The notes beneath the pieces are model-generated. The model saw only the letters and a list, made by a program, of their open reading frames with translations. It had not been told where the DNA came from and made no database searches. A stretch of 64,000 nucleotides of DNA from positions 53,987,612-54,051,611 of the forward strand of contig NC_037091.1 in NCBI RefSeq assembly GCF_002994745.2, written 5' to 3'. The translations under genes and the position numbers were made by a program. The stretch is from Rosa chinensis (Eukaryota; Streptophyta; Magnoliopsida; Rosales; Rosaceae). Below, one piece after another: positions 34,101 through 46,419 of this stretch. The first letter of the stretch is position 1, and each line of letters starts with the position of its first letter.

Positions 34101-34695
34101 TGTTGAACAGCGACAAGCGTGGCCCGTGGCCCACCATTGTACCGATACTGTCCCAACTTAACCACCCGTTAGGTGTTGGGTTTTAATCACAAAAGGCCTC
34201 GGTACAATTGGGTGAGATCCACCCACTTATAAGTTATATTTTATTTGTCACTTTTCCAATGTGGGATCTTTCCTCTCCAACACGCCCCCTCACGTGCAAC
34301 CTAGCTCTAGGTCTGCACGTGAAATTCATTCATCCAATTCCCATATTGGAAATTGGGACACAAGCCTCATATCAGAGACTTGGTCAATACAATCCAAGGC
34401 CCACATTCATTGGACACTTGGTAATTTCAATGGCAATACAGGGAACCCCAATTTGGGCTCATGATACGTGCCTACGTGGAGACGCAGTTGGAGAAGGACC
34501 CGCTCTGATACCATGTTGAACAGCGACAAGCGTGGCCCGTGGCCCACCATTGTACCGATACTGTCCCAACTTAACCACCCGTTAGGTGTTGGGTTTTAAT
34601 CACAAAAGGCCTCGGTACAATTGGGTGAGATCCACCCACTTATAAGTTATATTTTATTTGTCACTTTTCCAATGTGGGATCTTTCCTCTCCAACA
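34101..34695 (-). mobile_element. TRIM (miniature LTR retrotransposon), 595 bp
   Basis: Two 182-bp LTRs (34101-34282 and 34514-34695) are identical by eye and enclose a 231-bp non-coding centre. On the minus strand each LTR starts TGTTGGAGAGGAAAG and ends CTGTTCAACA. The primer site TGGTATCAGAGC (initiator tRNA-Met) follows the 5' LTR directly, and a purine tract (GTGAGGGGGCG) precedes the 3' LTR. A perfect 5-bp duplication CAGAC flanks it (34096-34100, 34696-34700). It lies in the LRR exon of NLR copy 2. No 5S-like motif was noticed, so it is not obviously Cassandra. Confidence 0.95.
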
Positions 34696-35630
34696 CAGAC
34701 TTTAGATCGTGTTTCAAGTCTCTGTTCTGACCTGACTGATCTCTCTGAATTAAGAAACCTGAGGAAACTGGGGATACGAGTGACAACCAGCTTGGAAAAG
34801 TTGGAGGAAATTTTGAAATCTATAAGCAGCACACTTGATGGCATTCGATCTCTCCATGTTTTCAGTTGGCTTGGAACTAATAGTGGTACAGAGGTTACAC
34901 AAATAGTGTCGAGTTGTCGTCATATATACAAGTTGGTTTTGAATGGGCGAACTGTAGAGTTGCCAAACGATCTTCATGACTTTCCAAACCTCACAAAGAT
35001 AACATTGGTTCACTGTGATCTCAAGGACAACCAAATGGCTGTGCTAGAGAAGCTGCCAAACCTTAAAACTCTTTGCCTGATGGAGGAGACTTTCGAGTAC
35101 AAGAACACAAAGACACTTGTTTTCTCCAAAGGTGGCTTTCCTCATCTTGAATGTCTCTCACTTATTTGCATACGAGAAGCAGAGGACTTGGAGGTGGAAG
35201 AAGGGGCCATGCCTAGGCTCCGCCGTTTGTACATAACACGTTGCCGCAAATTGAAGACAATTCCAGATGGGCTGAGATATGTTACTAGCCTCAAGAAACT
35301 AACCGTAGCAATGCCTAGATCATTCGTTAGCAGGCTTCAAGTTGGAGGAGAGGATTACTATAAAATCGAGCACGTGCCTTCTGTTGTACTTACGAGTTAT
35401 GACTAGGTACTTTTTAATTCATTTGAGGTGCTTTTCATTTGGTTTCATGATGTTGATATTCTAGAGAGACACACAGACACTATATAGTATATATAACATT
35501 CTGCTGCTACACTATACTTTTTAATTCATTTGAGTCCAAAAACAAATCAACTTGTTCAATGCAGTATTCGTTTCGAGATTCTTTCATGATTAAATGCCTC
35601 ATCGTAGATTACAAATCAACTTCTTCAATG

Positions 35631-36020
35631 CAGGAAAATCAAATCGAAGCGGGCGGCAACGATCGAATTGGATTTCGAATTCGAAGATTGACGAGGGAGG
35701 GGATAGCCGGGAGGAATGGCTGAGCGCAGATCCCGATAGGGATAGTCCGGTGAGGATTGAGAGTCCGATGCAGTCGGCGGAGAATGAGGCGCACAATTGG
35801 CAGGAGCCGAGGAGGGTTGTGGGGAACTGGGCGAGGGGATCGGAGAGCAGGGAAAACGACGATGTTGGGGTTGAGTCGGTATACGCCGGGTGTTCCAGAT
35901 ACATGAGGTGTTTGCCGATGCTGACATTGGAGGATCTTAAAAGATATGGGGATAAACGCCGCGGGATCCAGGCGGAAAATGTACAGTGCTATCCAGAAGC
36001 TTCGCAAGGGGTTCTCGTGA
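35631..36020 (+). pseudogene. Truncated second copy of the SAM-domain gene
   Basis: Homology to 23710-24194 starts abruptly at 35631 (GGAAAATCAAATCGAAGC), so the N-terminal ~140 codons are missing. It has several deletions relative to the parent (after GCGGGCGGCAAC; before TGGCTGAGC; the SNWSGVRSWLIELG part of the SAM domain) and an extra A near 35942 (CTTAAAAGATATG). No functional SAM domain can be made. It marks the start of duplicated block copy B. Confidence 0.9.
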
Positions 36021-38165
36021 GTCTAGCTTTCCTGCTCTCATTTCTCTTTTTCTTCTTTTGTTTGTTGTTTTAGAGAAATAGTGTAACCTTATCATAAACC
36101 CTCCGCCATGGAAGAAATGGTGCTTGTCTGAGAGGGCCTTGGCCATATTTTCGCTCCTAATAACAATGATAACCGTAATTTGCATTGCAGTTTTCAGTAT
36201 CATTACTTGTTTGTTCAATTTTGGTAGTCTTATTTTTCTTTCCCATCTATGGAATTGGAATTTTGCTTCATTAACCTAGTGAAGCAAGTAATAACCTAGT
36301 GAAGCAAGTAATTTCCTCAGGATTTCCTTATCATCTCCGTTAGTGCTGCAAATCTGATGGTATTGGTGCTAGGGGAATGCTGGTAGTTATGCAGCATGTT
36401 TCATGGTGTACCAATTAGGTTGTAAGTTAGATGCGTACATTGCTCAAATGAGGATTTGTTCTAATGAAATTTGTTTGAGGTTCTGTCTCTGCTCTATTCA
36501 GAAACAATCCATCTGCGCAATACATTATGTATACTTGTGTAACTGATAGTTTTGGCTTAAATTTAGGTGTGGGATAGCAGTCTACATAATAGAAAATAAT
36601 TTGGAAGACGGGACGGTTGGTTTGCTCAAGAAAGTAGGGTAATATTGGAGTCTCAGTCCGAAACTCAAGTGTTGTAGCGGAATCATTTAGAAGAGAATAA
36701 TGTGATAACTCAAATTTTGATAATACCTAGTAGGCTGTTATTGTGGAAATGGAGAGGTAGGGAAATCAACCTTTCCCATTAACAACAGTGTCTGAATTTG
36801 ATCTCTATGAGGAAGGAATGAAGATTAGATGGATCACTTGGTTTTTAGTAGTCAAAGGGGTTAGTAGTCATGTATCGATCAGATGTTGTATGGTATAAGT
36901 TTAATTATGCAGCATGTTTCATAGTGTGCCAATTAGGTTGTAAGTCAAGTACTACTATACTATTTGTAAGTACTATGTATTAGTGTTGATAGAGCTTCTA
37001 TGTAGCATCAAGCATGTTTTGTAGTTTACAAAGTTAGGTTCCTGTTGTCAAAGAGGTGCCTTGCTAAAATGATATGGTTCTTCACTTCTTCTAATGAAAT
37101 TCATATGATGTTCTCTTCAGAAATCCTCCGTCTCTAGATTACTCGTAAAGTCAACTGTGAAGTGTGGTGTACTCCATCCTTTCATAGAAATTGGGTTGGG
37201 GGCGCAGATTGTTGTTTCCTCAAGAAAATTAACCTTTCCCGTGAAGAGTGTGAAATTTGGTTTCTATGTGAAGATTAGACAGTTCAGTAAAAAGCACTTG
37301 AAAAGGGGTTTCCCAATTTGAATCCTCCATTCCTCAATATTGCTGCACTGGGGCCCTGGGGGTTGGTAAAAAAATTTAAAAATTAATCATAAGGAAAAGC
37401 ATTTGAAGGGGTTATTGCTCAAGTATCAAGAACAGGGGTGTGTGGGATGAGAAGCTAATGTTATGTGGTATTGGTTTCATTTCAACCCTTCACAGCTTCA
37501 GATAATGCATAAGATCTGGTTGTACATCTGTTATTACTTGTTCTGCGTGTGAGGATTGGTAGTTACTATTGTTCTGTGTGTGAGGATTATAGATACTATT
37601 GCCCTAAACCATAATATTGAGCTTCTTAAGTTAGTTGTGCAACTTGCTATCATCGTGCAACAAACATATGGTCTGGAACCCTGGATGATTATATTGCTTC
37701 TTGTTAGGCCTTGTTACTGTTCTAAAATCTGAACTAATTTTTCTGAGCATGAAATTTTCTTAAAATGCCTAGGCTGAATAGCTTCCCCTCATCTGGAGAG
37801 TGTGCTTTCAGCCACAGCAATGATTAGGAGAATATCATCATTTACTCACTCAGTCCAAACTCAAATACTAGCCCTAAACCAAAATTCCCAAAATTGCCTG
37901 TGAAACACTAATCCCAAATACAAAACTTTATGCCCTAAATCCTGAATAATCAAACCCCCAATTCAAAACTGCAAATAAGTGGTAGGATTTACTTTATAGC
38001 AATTACGATAACATGAAAGAGAAGCCATCACTCGGGTGTAAAGAACAGTCTCTAGGCGGATGATAAAGGTTGGCGTCTTGTCGCTATCGGACCCGTATTT
38101 CGTAATTTTCATTTGTGTTGGCCCCATTATTACAAGCCCAATTTTATTGGATCTTCGTATGTTAT
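36018..38165. repeat. Duplicated SAM-gene 3' flank (copy B)
   Basis: Collinear with 24195-27360 but shorter. At AACAATGATAACC (about 36162-36174) it jumps from the first internal repeat of copy A to the second, removing about 683 bp, as expected from unequal pairing of the two repeats. Another deletion lies near 36900. Copy A and copy B both lead into an NLR copy. Confidence 0.85.
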
Positions 38166-38440
38166 TCAATGGAACTATAGAATAACCAAATTCTGCAGTA
38201 GATATGCAAGTTGTACAGCTTGTTGTGCCTAAAGTCTCTGATTATAGCAAGAAATACACTAAATTAAGGTTGGCTGCAAACTATAACATCTCATCTGCAA
38301 CTGTCTAGGATTAAATTAGGAAGTAGATATGCGAAGGATGTTAGTTGCAAGTTATAATATCTCATCTGCAATTGTGTAAGAGCATATAAACTCAAGTTGT
38401 CATACTGTCATACAAGCTGGAATTGTTTATGAAACATCAA
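38166..38440. other. Copy-B-specific segment
   Basis: About 275 bp absent from the corresponding point of copy A (near 27360), ending in an A run before ACTCAGGAAGGTGG where collinearity resumes. Possibly an insertion; no ends were defined. Confidence 0.5.
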
Positions 38441-38584
38441 AAAAAAAAAAAAAACTCAGGAAGGTGGATGAAGAAAGACCAAGTTTACTGTGCTGAATTG
38501 GTTGACTGGACTTTCGTGCATATACTACAAAGACGGAAGAGACTGCTCTACCGCTAACAACATCTCACCAATCAGAACTATAGA

Positions 38585-41365
38585 GTAAATGTTTGGTAGT
38601 ACTTGATGACATATGGACTGTTGAGACATGGGAGTCTCTGAAAGCTGCATTTCCTTTGTGTGAGGAAACCAAGAGCAGAATATTACTCACCACTCGCAAG
38701 AAAGAAGTAGCTTTGCATTCAGATAGGAATGGTTTCCTCTTCCAGCCTCAACCACTAAATGATGATGAAAGTTGGCAACTGTTCGAGAAGATAGCAATAT
38801 CTGGAAGATCGAGATGAAATAAGTATTTTCCTGAATCTTAACTCTCTTTTGCATTTGCTTTAATTTCTTAGTATTTAGTAATTGTGCCTAATAGAAATTG
38901 TCACATTAATATATATTTTATATTAACTTTTCTCAATCCTTGATCAACTTGTTGCATGATAGTAGTCGATCTCCAATAGCTTCCCTATAATTTCTATATT
39001 TGAGAAAAGCAAAAGTCAAAGTTTTAGCCTCTTTTTCTTCTCCAACTTCAACAGATTCCATATTTTTCAGCACTTCAACAGATTCCATATTTTTCAGCAA
39101 TCTCTAAAATCTCCATAATTTTTCCTTAAAATTTTAGAGATTGCTGTAAATTTATGGAATTTGGTTTTCTCTTTCCTCACTATCCCTAAAATAGAGATAG
39201 TTATAGGGAATTTGTGGGAGCAAAAGATACTCATTTTTCTCTAAAATAGAGAAATATCAAAATATTGGGAAGCTGTTGGAGTTGCTCAGTATACTGACAT
39301 CCCTAGCTAGGTTATCAATGATCCTTGTAACTCGTATTATTTGATTTTCAGTCATTGAAAAATAAAGACGTACCTTTCATTTGTTAATAAATGAAAAGCA
39401 TTTTACAGACTTTATTCTTGTCTTGCACTCTTTCTCTGGTGAGTACCAACAATGTTTGTAGTACTACCAAATTACTAGCATAGAATTTTAGGCTGAAGTT
39501 ATGTTTTTCATTTGTACCATGTTCTTAACTTTAGGGAATTTCCTATTGTAATTATGATTTTGACAAATCTGACTGTGATTAAATTTGTTTGAATTAAATA
39601 CGGTTAATTCTTTTTCAGATTCTGGAATCTTTACAAGGAAGAAAGATTTAGGAAAGAAGATGCTTCAGTACTGTGCAGGTTTGCCATGCCATTAGCCATC
39701 TCTGTGCTCGCAGGACTTCTTGCAAGAAAGAACACAGTTGATGAGTGGGATATGGTGCATAAAAATGTTCATGTATACATTGGAAGAGGCAAAGGCGCCC
39801 AAGAACAAGAATGCAGCGGTACATCGTGGGTGTTGGCATTGAGTTATGATGACTTACCATATCACTTAAAACCATGCTTTCTGTATTTAGGTCATTTCCC
39901 TGAAGATTTTGATATACCAGTGAAAAAATTGACTCAATTATGGATAGCAGAAGGTTTTATATCTGCACCACAGGAGACAATGGAGGATGTAGCATAGGCT
40001 ATTTAACTGAGCTGGTAGAAAGATGTGTGGTACAAATTGGGGAACAGGGTTCAGTTAGAAAGATTAAATCTTGTCATCTTCATGATCTCATGCGAGACAT
40101 GTGCTTAAGAAAGGCGAAAGAGGAGAACTTTCTCCAGAATGTCAATTTTGCACATCAAAACAGGACCTCTGTTTCTTCTTCCATGGTAACCAATGCTACA
40201 GAAACGGTTAAAGTTCGAAGACTTGCAATTTATTTGAATAGTAATGTTGATGAATTGGTTCCATTGAGGAACCACAAAGACAGCCACCTTCGGTCTCTAC
40301 TGTACTTTGCCCCAGTAAATTGCATTCTCAAAGATGAGAAGTTAGTAGGATCGTTGGTTAAGAACTTCAGATTGCTTCGCGTTTTGAAGTTTGAAGGTAT
40401 GGTAACATCAGGAGAACTGCCGAATGAGATTGGCAACATGGTCCACTTAAGATTTTTGAGTCTGTGGCGTACTCAGGTAACAAGGCTTCCATCCTCCCTA
40501 GGTAAATTGATCTGTTTGCAAACTCTCAATTTAAAGTTTTGTGATTGTAATGTAATTCCAAATGTGATTTGGAAGATGGAACAACTGAGGCATTTGTATT
40601 TACCCTTGTATTGGACCTCACATCCAAAATTGCGACTGTCTACTATTCGCAATTTGCAGACTTTAGATCATGTTTCAAGTCTCTGTTCTGACCTGAATGA
40701 TCTCTCTGGATTAAGAAACCTGAGGAAACTGGGGATAGGAGGGACAAGCAGCTTGGAAAAGTTGGAGGAAAATTTGAAATCTAAAAGCAGCACACTTGAT
40801 GGCATTCGATCTCTCTATGTGCACAATTTGCTTGGAACTAAGAGTGGTACAGAGGTTACTTGAGTTGTCATCAAATATACAAGTTGAAGTTGATTGGACG
40901 AACTGTAGAGTTGCCAAAAGATCTTCATGACTATCCAAACCTCACAAAGATAACATTGGCTCGCTGTGATCTCAAGGACAATCAAATGGCTAGCTGTGCT
41001 AGAGAAGCTGCATGCCACACCTAAAGGCCCTTTGCGTGATGGAAATGACTTTCGAGTACAAGAATACAAAGACACTTGTTTTCTCCAAAGGTGGCTTTCC
41101 TCATCTTGAATGTCTTTCACTTATTTGCATATGAGAAGCAGAGGACTTGAAGGTGGATGAAGGGGCCATGCCTAGGCTCTGCCGTCTGTACATAAAACGT
41201 TGCCGCAAATTGAAGACAATTCCAGATGGGCTGAGATATGTTACTACCCTCAGGAATTCGAAACTAACCGTAGCAATGTCTAGCTCATTTGCTAGCAGGC
41301 TTCAAGTTGGAGGAGAGGATTACTATAAAATCCAGCACGTGCCTTCTGTTGTACTTACCAGTTAG
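38585..41365 (+). pseudogene. CC-NB-ARC-LRR resistance gene, copy 3, 5'-deleted
   Basis: The leader shared with copy 1 (…CCAATCAGAACTA) is fused at about 38582 to mid NB-ARC (CLVVLDDIWTVETWESLKAAF). The coiled coil, P-loop and RNBS-A are deleted, about 800 bp. The LLTTRKKEVAL and intron regions follow; the intron holds a MITE. Exon 2 starts at about 39620. It has extra bases near 39686 (GLPLAI), a missing base near 39997 giving a TAG, a missing stretch near 40858 with TGA, and further small indels near 40990-41130. The LRR block at 40030-40860 is otherwise open and lacks the duplication and TRIM of copy 2. It ends near 41365 like copy 2. Without the P-loop it cannot be a functional NLR. Confidence 0.9.
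38968..39288. mobile_element. MITE in the intron of NLR copy 3
   Basis: The segment is missing from the introns of copies 1 and 2. Its ends are inverted repeats: CTCCAATAGCTTCCC on the left, and CTCCAACAGCTTCCC when the right end is read in reverse. The interior is AT-rich with a small ACTTCAACAGATTCCATATT tandem duplication. A target duplication is not clear. Confidence 0.8.
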
Positions 41366-42816
41366 GACTAGGTACCTTCTTAATTATTTGAGGAATTCTT
41401 CATTTTGTTTCATTATGTTAAAATTCTTAACACACACACACACACATTATAGAATTGATGGTTCTCCTGTTTTGCTTAACCTATGTTGTATACTTCATTG
41501 TCCTGCTGCTATACTGTGACTGGTCACTTGCATTCCTTCAATGCACGTTCCTCTTGTGTTACTGGGTTTCACTAATGGCAATAATGCGCGCTGGCTTCAT
41601 CTTATTCTGCAGCTAGATCATAACATTAGAAACAAGATGCTTTATTGAGGTGTGGCATGAACTTGGGAGTTTCTGCAGTTTTTCAGAGTGGGAACCGCAT
41701 TCAGCAGGAACAAAATTCTTTAGTGATCAAGAGGTTTAAAGCTTTTCTAGAGTTTATCTTGAGCCTCGAGGTAATTCTCATAGAGAAGTAAAGGGAGAAT
41801 AAGAATTGATGTTGTAGGGAGGAATTGTGTACCTTCAAGTTTTTCGTTTTAATCTGTGTCTTTGTATGTTTGGTGATTTCAGTTCATCATCTATTTGTGG
41901 ATGTAACGCAATTTACAATGAACTATTGTTAGTCTGGATTATGCAATTTAATATTTACTCAGTTTAAGGATTGAAGTCTTGGTTCCCTTTAGCATTGTGC
42001 AAATTTGTTGTCTTTGATCATCACTCCGCTCACATTGTCATCAACTTTCCGGCTAGAAAGAAAACAATCAATGAGTGGTGCATTGTCCTAAGGCCTTTTG
42101 TCATCTGTAATATATTCATGGGATGTTTTTCACTTTTGGCGTAACTGTTTTCTGTTACAATGTCTTGGAGTCACTGCTACTACATTTTAGAGCCAAGTTC
42201 CTAGTGCAGCATTATCTGCAGGTCTGAATGGGATGATCATCTGCCACCATGTTCTTTTTTTTTCTTTTTTAGCATTTCATAAGTAGCTCCACCTTACTCA
42301 TGCTTTCTTTACTAGGTTCAGCTTCAAACTAGGTCTCATCTTAATGATTCTCATGCTGAAAGCCACCAATGAACTCATGCAAACATTGACACCTCCGTGG
42401 ATTTAGCTCCTGGTAGCTTTTTTTTTTTTTTTTTCCCTTTTTCTTGTTTTTGGGCCTTTCATTATACTGAATATTACTCATTACTCATTACTCATTAGGC
42501 ACCTTGCTCTTTTTTTCTTTCTATTACTGGCACAAAATTTCACACTAACTTATCAAAAATTCAAGATCGTATACTGACCTATTTGTTGACCAAGAATTTA
42601 CCACTTCAAGGGTTGCCTGGAGCCTCAAGTAAACATCTTCTGAAATATAAGCCTAATAGTAATTTTGCCAATTAATTCATATATAGAAATGTTATCATTG
42701 GTGACCCTGAATTTCGCGGTCATCTTCTATTAGATTTAAATCAATGATTGAGACTAAAATATTTGAAATACTTTTATTAATCTCAACTGCTGAATTTAAA
42801 TCTAACGATATGTGAT
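41366..42816. other. Downstream region of the NLR cluster
   Basis: No gene recognised. Contains a (CA)n tract at 41430-41446 and a T run at 42419-42434. Short open frames have no recognised domain. Confidence 0.5.
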
Positions 42817-43380
42817 TAGAGCTGTCAATTCCGACAAGACCCGATAACACGAGTCGAAACCCGCACGAAATAAAGCGGGTTGAACCCACACGATTAAAAA
42901 GTGGGTCAGCCATGGGTCAACCCGCCATGACCCATTTAATAAATGGGTCGGCCACGGGTCAACCCGCCAACACGAAGTAAAACCGTATAACCCGATTATG
43001 TTATACTTCTTCCTGAAATTTTGGACATTGGGAGTATTTAATTATAGGATTAGACAATTTAAAATATTTTACTTTATAATTATTGGATTTAATTATTTAT
43101 ATTATTCGTCTTATGGAGTTTTTTGTGAATTTAATCAATTTATGCATTTTTTTAGTTAAATGGGTCGCATTGTTAACCCTTAAATGGGTCATTTTGTCTA
43201 ACACGACACAACCTATTTGTTAAATGGGTTAAGCGGGTTGGAAACGGGTCACCCGTTTAATAAATAGGTTGGGTTTGGGTTTAGATTTTTGACACGATTA
43301 TTAAATGGGTTGGGTTTGGGTTTGTATCTTGCGACACGATAAATACCTTGACCTGACACGACCCATTGACAGCCCTATTA
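42817..43380. mobile_element. hAT-type MITE, 564 bp
   Basis: Ends are TAGAGCTGTCAAT and, read in reverse from the right, TAATAGGGCTGTCAAT. Flanking 8-mers are TATGTGAT (42809-42816) and AATGTGAT (43381-43388 region), differing in the first base only, as expected for a hAT 8-bp duplication. The interior has many GGGTCAACCCG / AAATGGGT motifs in both orientations and no coding capacity. Confidence 0.75.
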
Positions 43381-43775
43381 ATGTGATCATGAAATTCTTG
43401 TTCACTTAGTGATTAGATGAAAACTAATCTAGTCAATCAATTACCAAATCAATTGGAGCTTGTACCAGTTAGCATCGATGGATAAGAAATAAATATCACC
43501 GGTAGTTGTACTTAGAGATACATTGAGTTGGGTTATATGACCACCCAAAACCATATTAAACATAGATTTGGGGTATTCCCAACTATTTCTCCATCAATTA
43601 GAGAGAAATGAACCAAAAACATGAAAAGGAGAAAAACACCACTAATCATAAATTAAGAAAAAGAAAAATGAATGCCAAAAAAGATGAGGGGTTTGCATAA
43701 TTAAATAAACAATGATACATCATCAGACCCTATTAATCAATAAATTATAGGAAAAATTAAGTTTGAATTAATTAA
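43381..43775. other. 3' flank of the LAX2-like gene
   Basis: AT-rich sequence, probably including the 3' untranslated region of the minus-strand gene that ends at 43776. No other feature seen. Confidence 0.5.
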
Positions 43776-46369
43776 TCAAGCAGTTGTAGAAGACGAGGAC
43801 GTCCTAGCATAGTGCAGCACCATGACATGGTCATCTGTGGTTGATGTGGAGGAGGAGGAGTCTGGAAGTGGAAGCAAAGTGAGTGATGCTGCTGCTGCGT
43901 CCCTTAGACTCCATATATTATCTCTTACATGCTGCAACGTCAAGAAAGGTAGGAGCTGCTGTCCTCTACATGTTATCTCTACCTGCATATTCATATAATT
44001 TTTCTGGTAAGTTTTCGATCGTGCGTCATAATTAACTAAGCAAATCAATGAATTACTGTAAGATTAGCAAATATATAATGACAGAGGACAAAGAAACAAA
44101 TTAATTAGTGATGGGTTAGCTAGCCAATTAGCTGCGTAGATCTCACATGCATGGAAAGAAAGTTTTTTTTTCAATGAAGCATGGAAAGAAAGTTGATAAA
44201 TGAGTGCAGGCAATGATTTCGTACGTGCTGTTTTAATAATTGTGCATGTTAGAACAAACATTATCATGCAACTGAATCATCAACTGCCTTTTTTTTTTCT
44301 TTTCCTTCATGTAATTAAGTGTACTTGATAGCTGATAACCATGCAGATTCTAAACAAGGAAATTAATTAGAATGCAATTGGGTGTAAACCCTAAAACAAC
44401 AATATGTAATTTGCAGTTTTCTAAGATTTTTATACGCACTCTAAAATAATTTTATTGTTAAATACTCACAATTTAACCATAAGTAGAAACACATAATTTT
44501 AACCTCTTTTCATGACATTTTATCCTAAATAATAGTAAAAACCAGTTAATTTCAACTCGAATGCCCTTATCAGGATTTAAAAAACATGGGAAAAAAAATG
44601 TTCAAAAATAATGGAGAGTTATTATTTATACTATTATTAAGAGAAGAGAGTTTGTTAGCCAAAACAAATTTTTTTTATTGAAATAGCCCTCAAATATTAA
44701 AAAAGTTTAAGAAAGTTTAAATGTGCAAGGATAAAGTTGTAAATTACAAAATAAAAAATATATATATATATCTATAAAAATAACCATTATCCATCTGTTC
44801 TCCCAAACTATCATCCACTAATTTCAACTGTTCCTCACATTTAACTGCTAAAAATTAGTTTCATTATTTTAAAATATATTTTTTTTCAAAATTAAATGCA
44901 CACACTGTGTGTGTTTTCCTTCTAACATACTCCGGTCATATCGAGTATAGTCAAACATCTCACCTATCATAAATCTAATTACAATTGCTTACATTTCTCA
45001 CCATTCATCAAGTTTTTTTTTTTTTTGTTCTCGAATTAAAAGCATAAGTTACGATTAAATATGTGGTGTTGAAGTCATGCTTTGTCACTAGCTTACGTCT
45101 TTTCCATGCTATGCTCCATATAGATCCTTGTAACGTCTACTTTACCCATAAATCTCCCTCAACTTTTGATCTTTACTCCAACAGATTCTTCAAGCCCCAC
45201 ACCCCACACTCACTACTCCACGTTAATAATTTCATTTTTCAATTGCTAAAAAAAAACAATCCCAAAAATTAAAGAAACATAAAAACATCATGTAATACAT
45301 AATATGTAAAATTATGCTATAGTATTATTATGTAATAGTCGTAATTTATTACTAGTCTCTTAACACACACTCACGCGTGTGTCAATTGACATTTTTTACT
45401 TTTTCTTTATACTTTATTTGTGTCTATAATATTTTATTTCTAAAAAAAGAGTTTGTTTTAGTAATTTCTCTAAAAAAATGTTTATTTTTTAAGAAATTAT
45501 GAATAACTTTTTTTTTCTTCAAAAAAAAAAAGTTAACTTTTTGTTTAATAAGTAATTTTTTTATTTAAACTGCCAACTCCAAAAAAAAAAAATAGAAACT
45601 GCCATTGCAGTTAACAAAACATCTATGATCTTTTTTTTTTTTGTAATTTCTTCAATTTAATTTGCTATTATATTTACTATTTTATCCTTCATGTGTTAAA
45701 TTATAAATGCAAAGAAGGATAAATGGTGGGTTTTTTAAAATTTAACCATAAGACTGATACGAAAACAGTAAGGTGGCTGCCCGTTCCCACGATGTTAAAC
45801 TTCCCGGTCTTAATGATTAAGGGACCGACCCCAGCCAGACTTTGCTGATAAGCCAAAATCATGACGCTTTGGACTTTCATTATTATATTTCCAGATTATA
45901 CTATATATGCTATAATCCTCAACATAATTATAAAAAAAGAAAAAAAATCACGTAATGGATCCAAAAAGCACGGCGACGACTATGCACTATATACACGCCT
46001 TTTTAATTTTCAAAAAGGGGCCAAAGCCTCCTCCTCCAAACTATTCCAATCCAACTTTATCTTCATGCACGTCTCTTTCACGTTGCTTCTGAAAACCCTA
46101 ATATCCAAAAGGTCAATGTTCCTTCATGAACTACCTTCCAGGCTTCCACCCGTATTATATTCCTTTGCCTAATATAATAATAAACTCCAAGGCACTACTG
46201 GCAAACCCTAGTGGTTTAGCGCGTCGTTTTTATATTAGCTAACTGGGATTATCCTTAAATATGTGTCTTTCACACTTCTGTTTTTGTTCTTGTTCTTTTA
46301 TTAACAACTTGGAATGTTTTCTGTCGTAGATTTACCCCCTCATGCAATTGTTTATTTTCAACACCTAAA

Positions 46370-46419
<50 letters not shown>

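Larger units (their letters stand above)
31411..35406 (+). pseudogene. CC-NB-ARC-LRR resistance gene, copy 2, interrupted late
   Basis: Best preserved of three At1g50180/RPP13-like copies. Exon 1 is 31411-32452; an intron (GT 32453, AG 33002) leads to exon 2 from 33003. Visible motifs: coiled coil MAEAVVSFVVERIGDFI; P-loop VSICGMGGLGKTTLAKQVYH; RNBS-A FDSFAWVCISQ; kinase-2 KCLVVIDDIW; RNBS-B SRILLTTRKEEVAL; GLPLAITVLAGLLARK; RNBS-D KPCFLYLGNFPED; MHD variant CHLHDLMRDM; then LRRs (LRVLKFEGM, LRFLSLWCTQVTRLPSSLGK). Two lesions occur in the LRR part: a 62-bp tandem duplication (33944-34067) that shifts the frame, and a TRIM at 34101-34695. Without both, exon lengths sum to 2784 nt, 927 codons plus stop at 35406. 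No other stop or frameshift is seen, so inactivation looks recent. A truncated CC-NB protein could still be made. Confidence 0.9.

Noticed and set aside
34208..34519. Open frames of 103 and 67 codons
   Set aside because: They lie inside the non-coding TRIM element.
35594..36073. 159-codon plus-strand open frame as a new gene
   Set aside because: It is the truncated, frameshifted second SAM-gene copy reading into its former 3' flank.
45861..46172. 103-codon open frame in the LAX2-like intron
   Set aside because: No domain and located in an AT-rich intron; chance.
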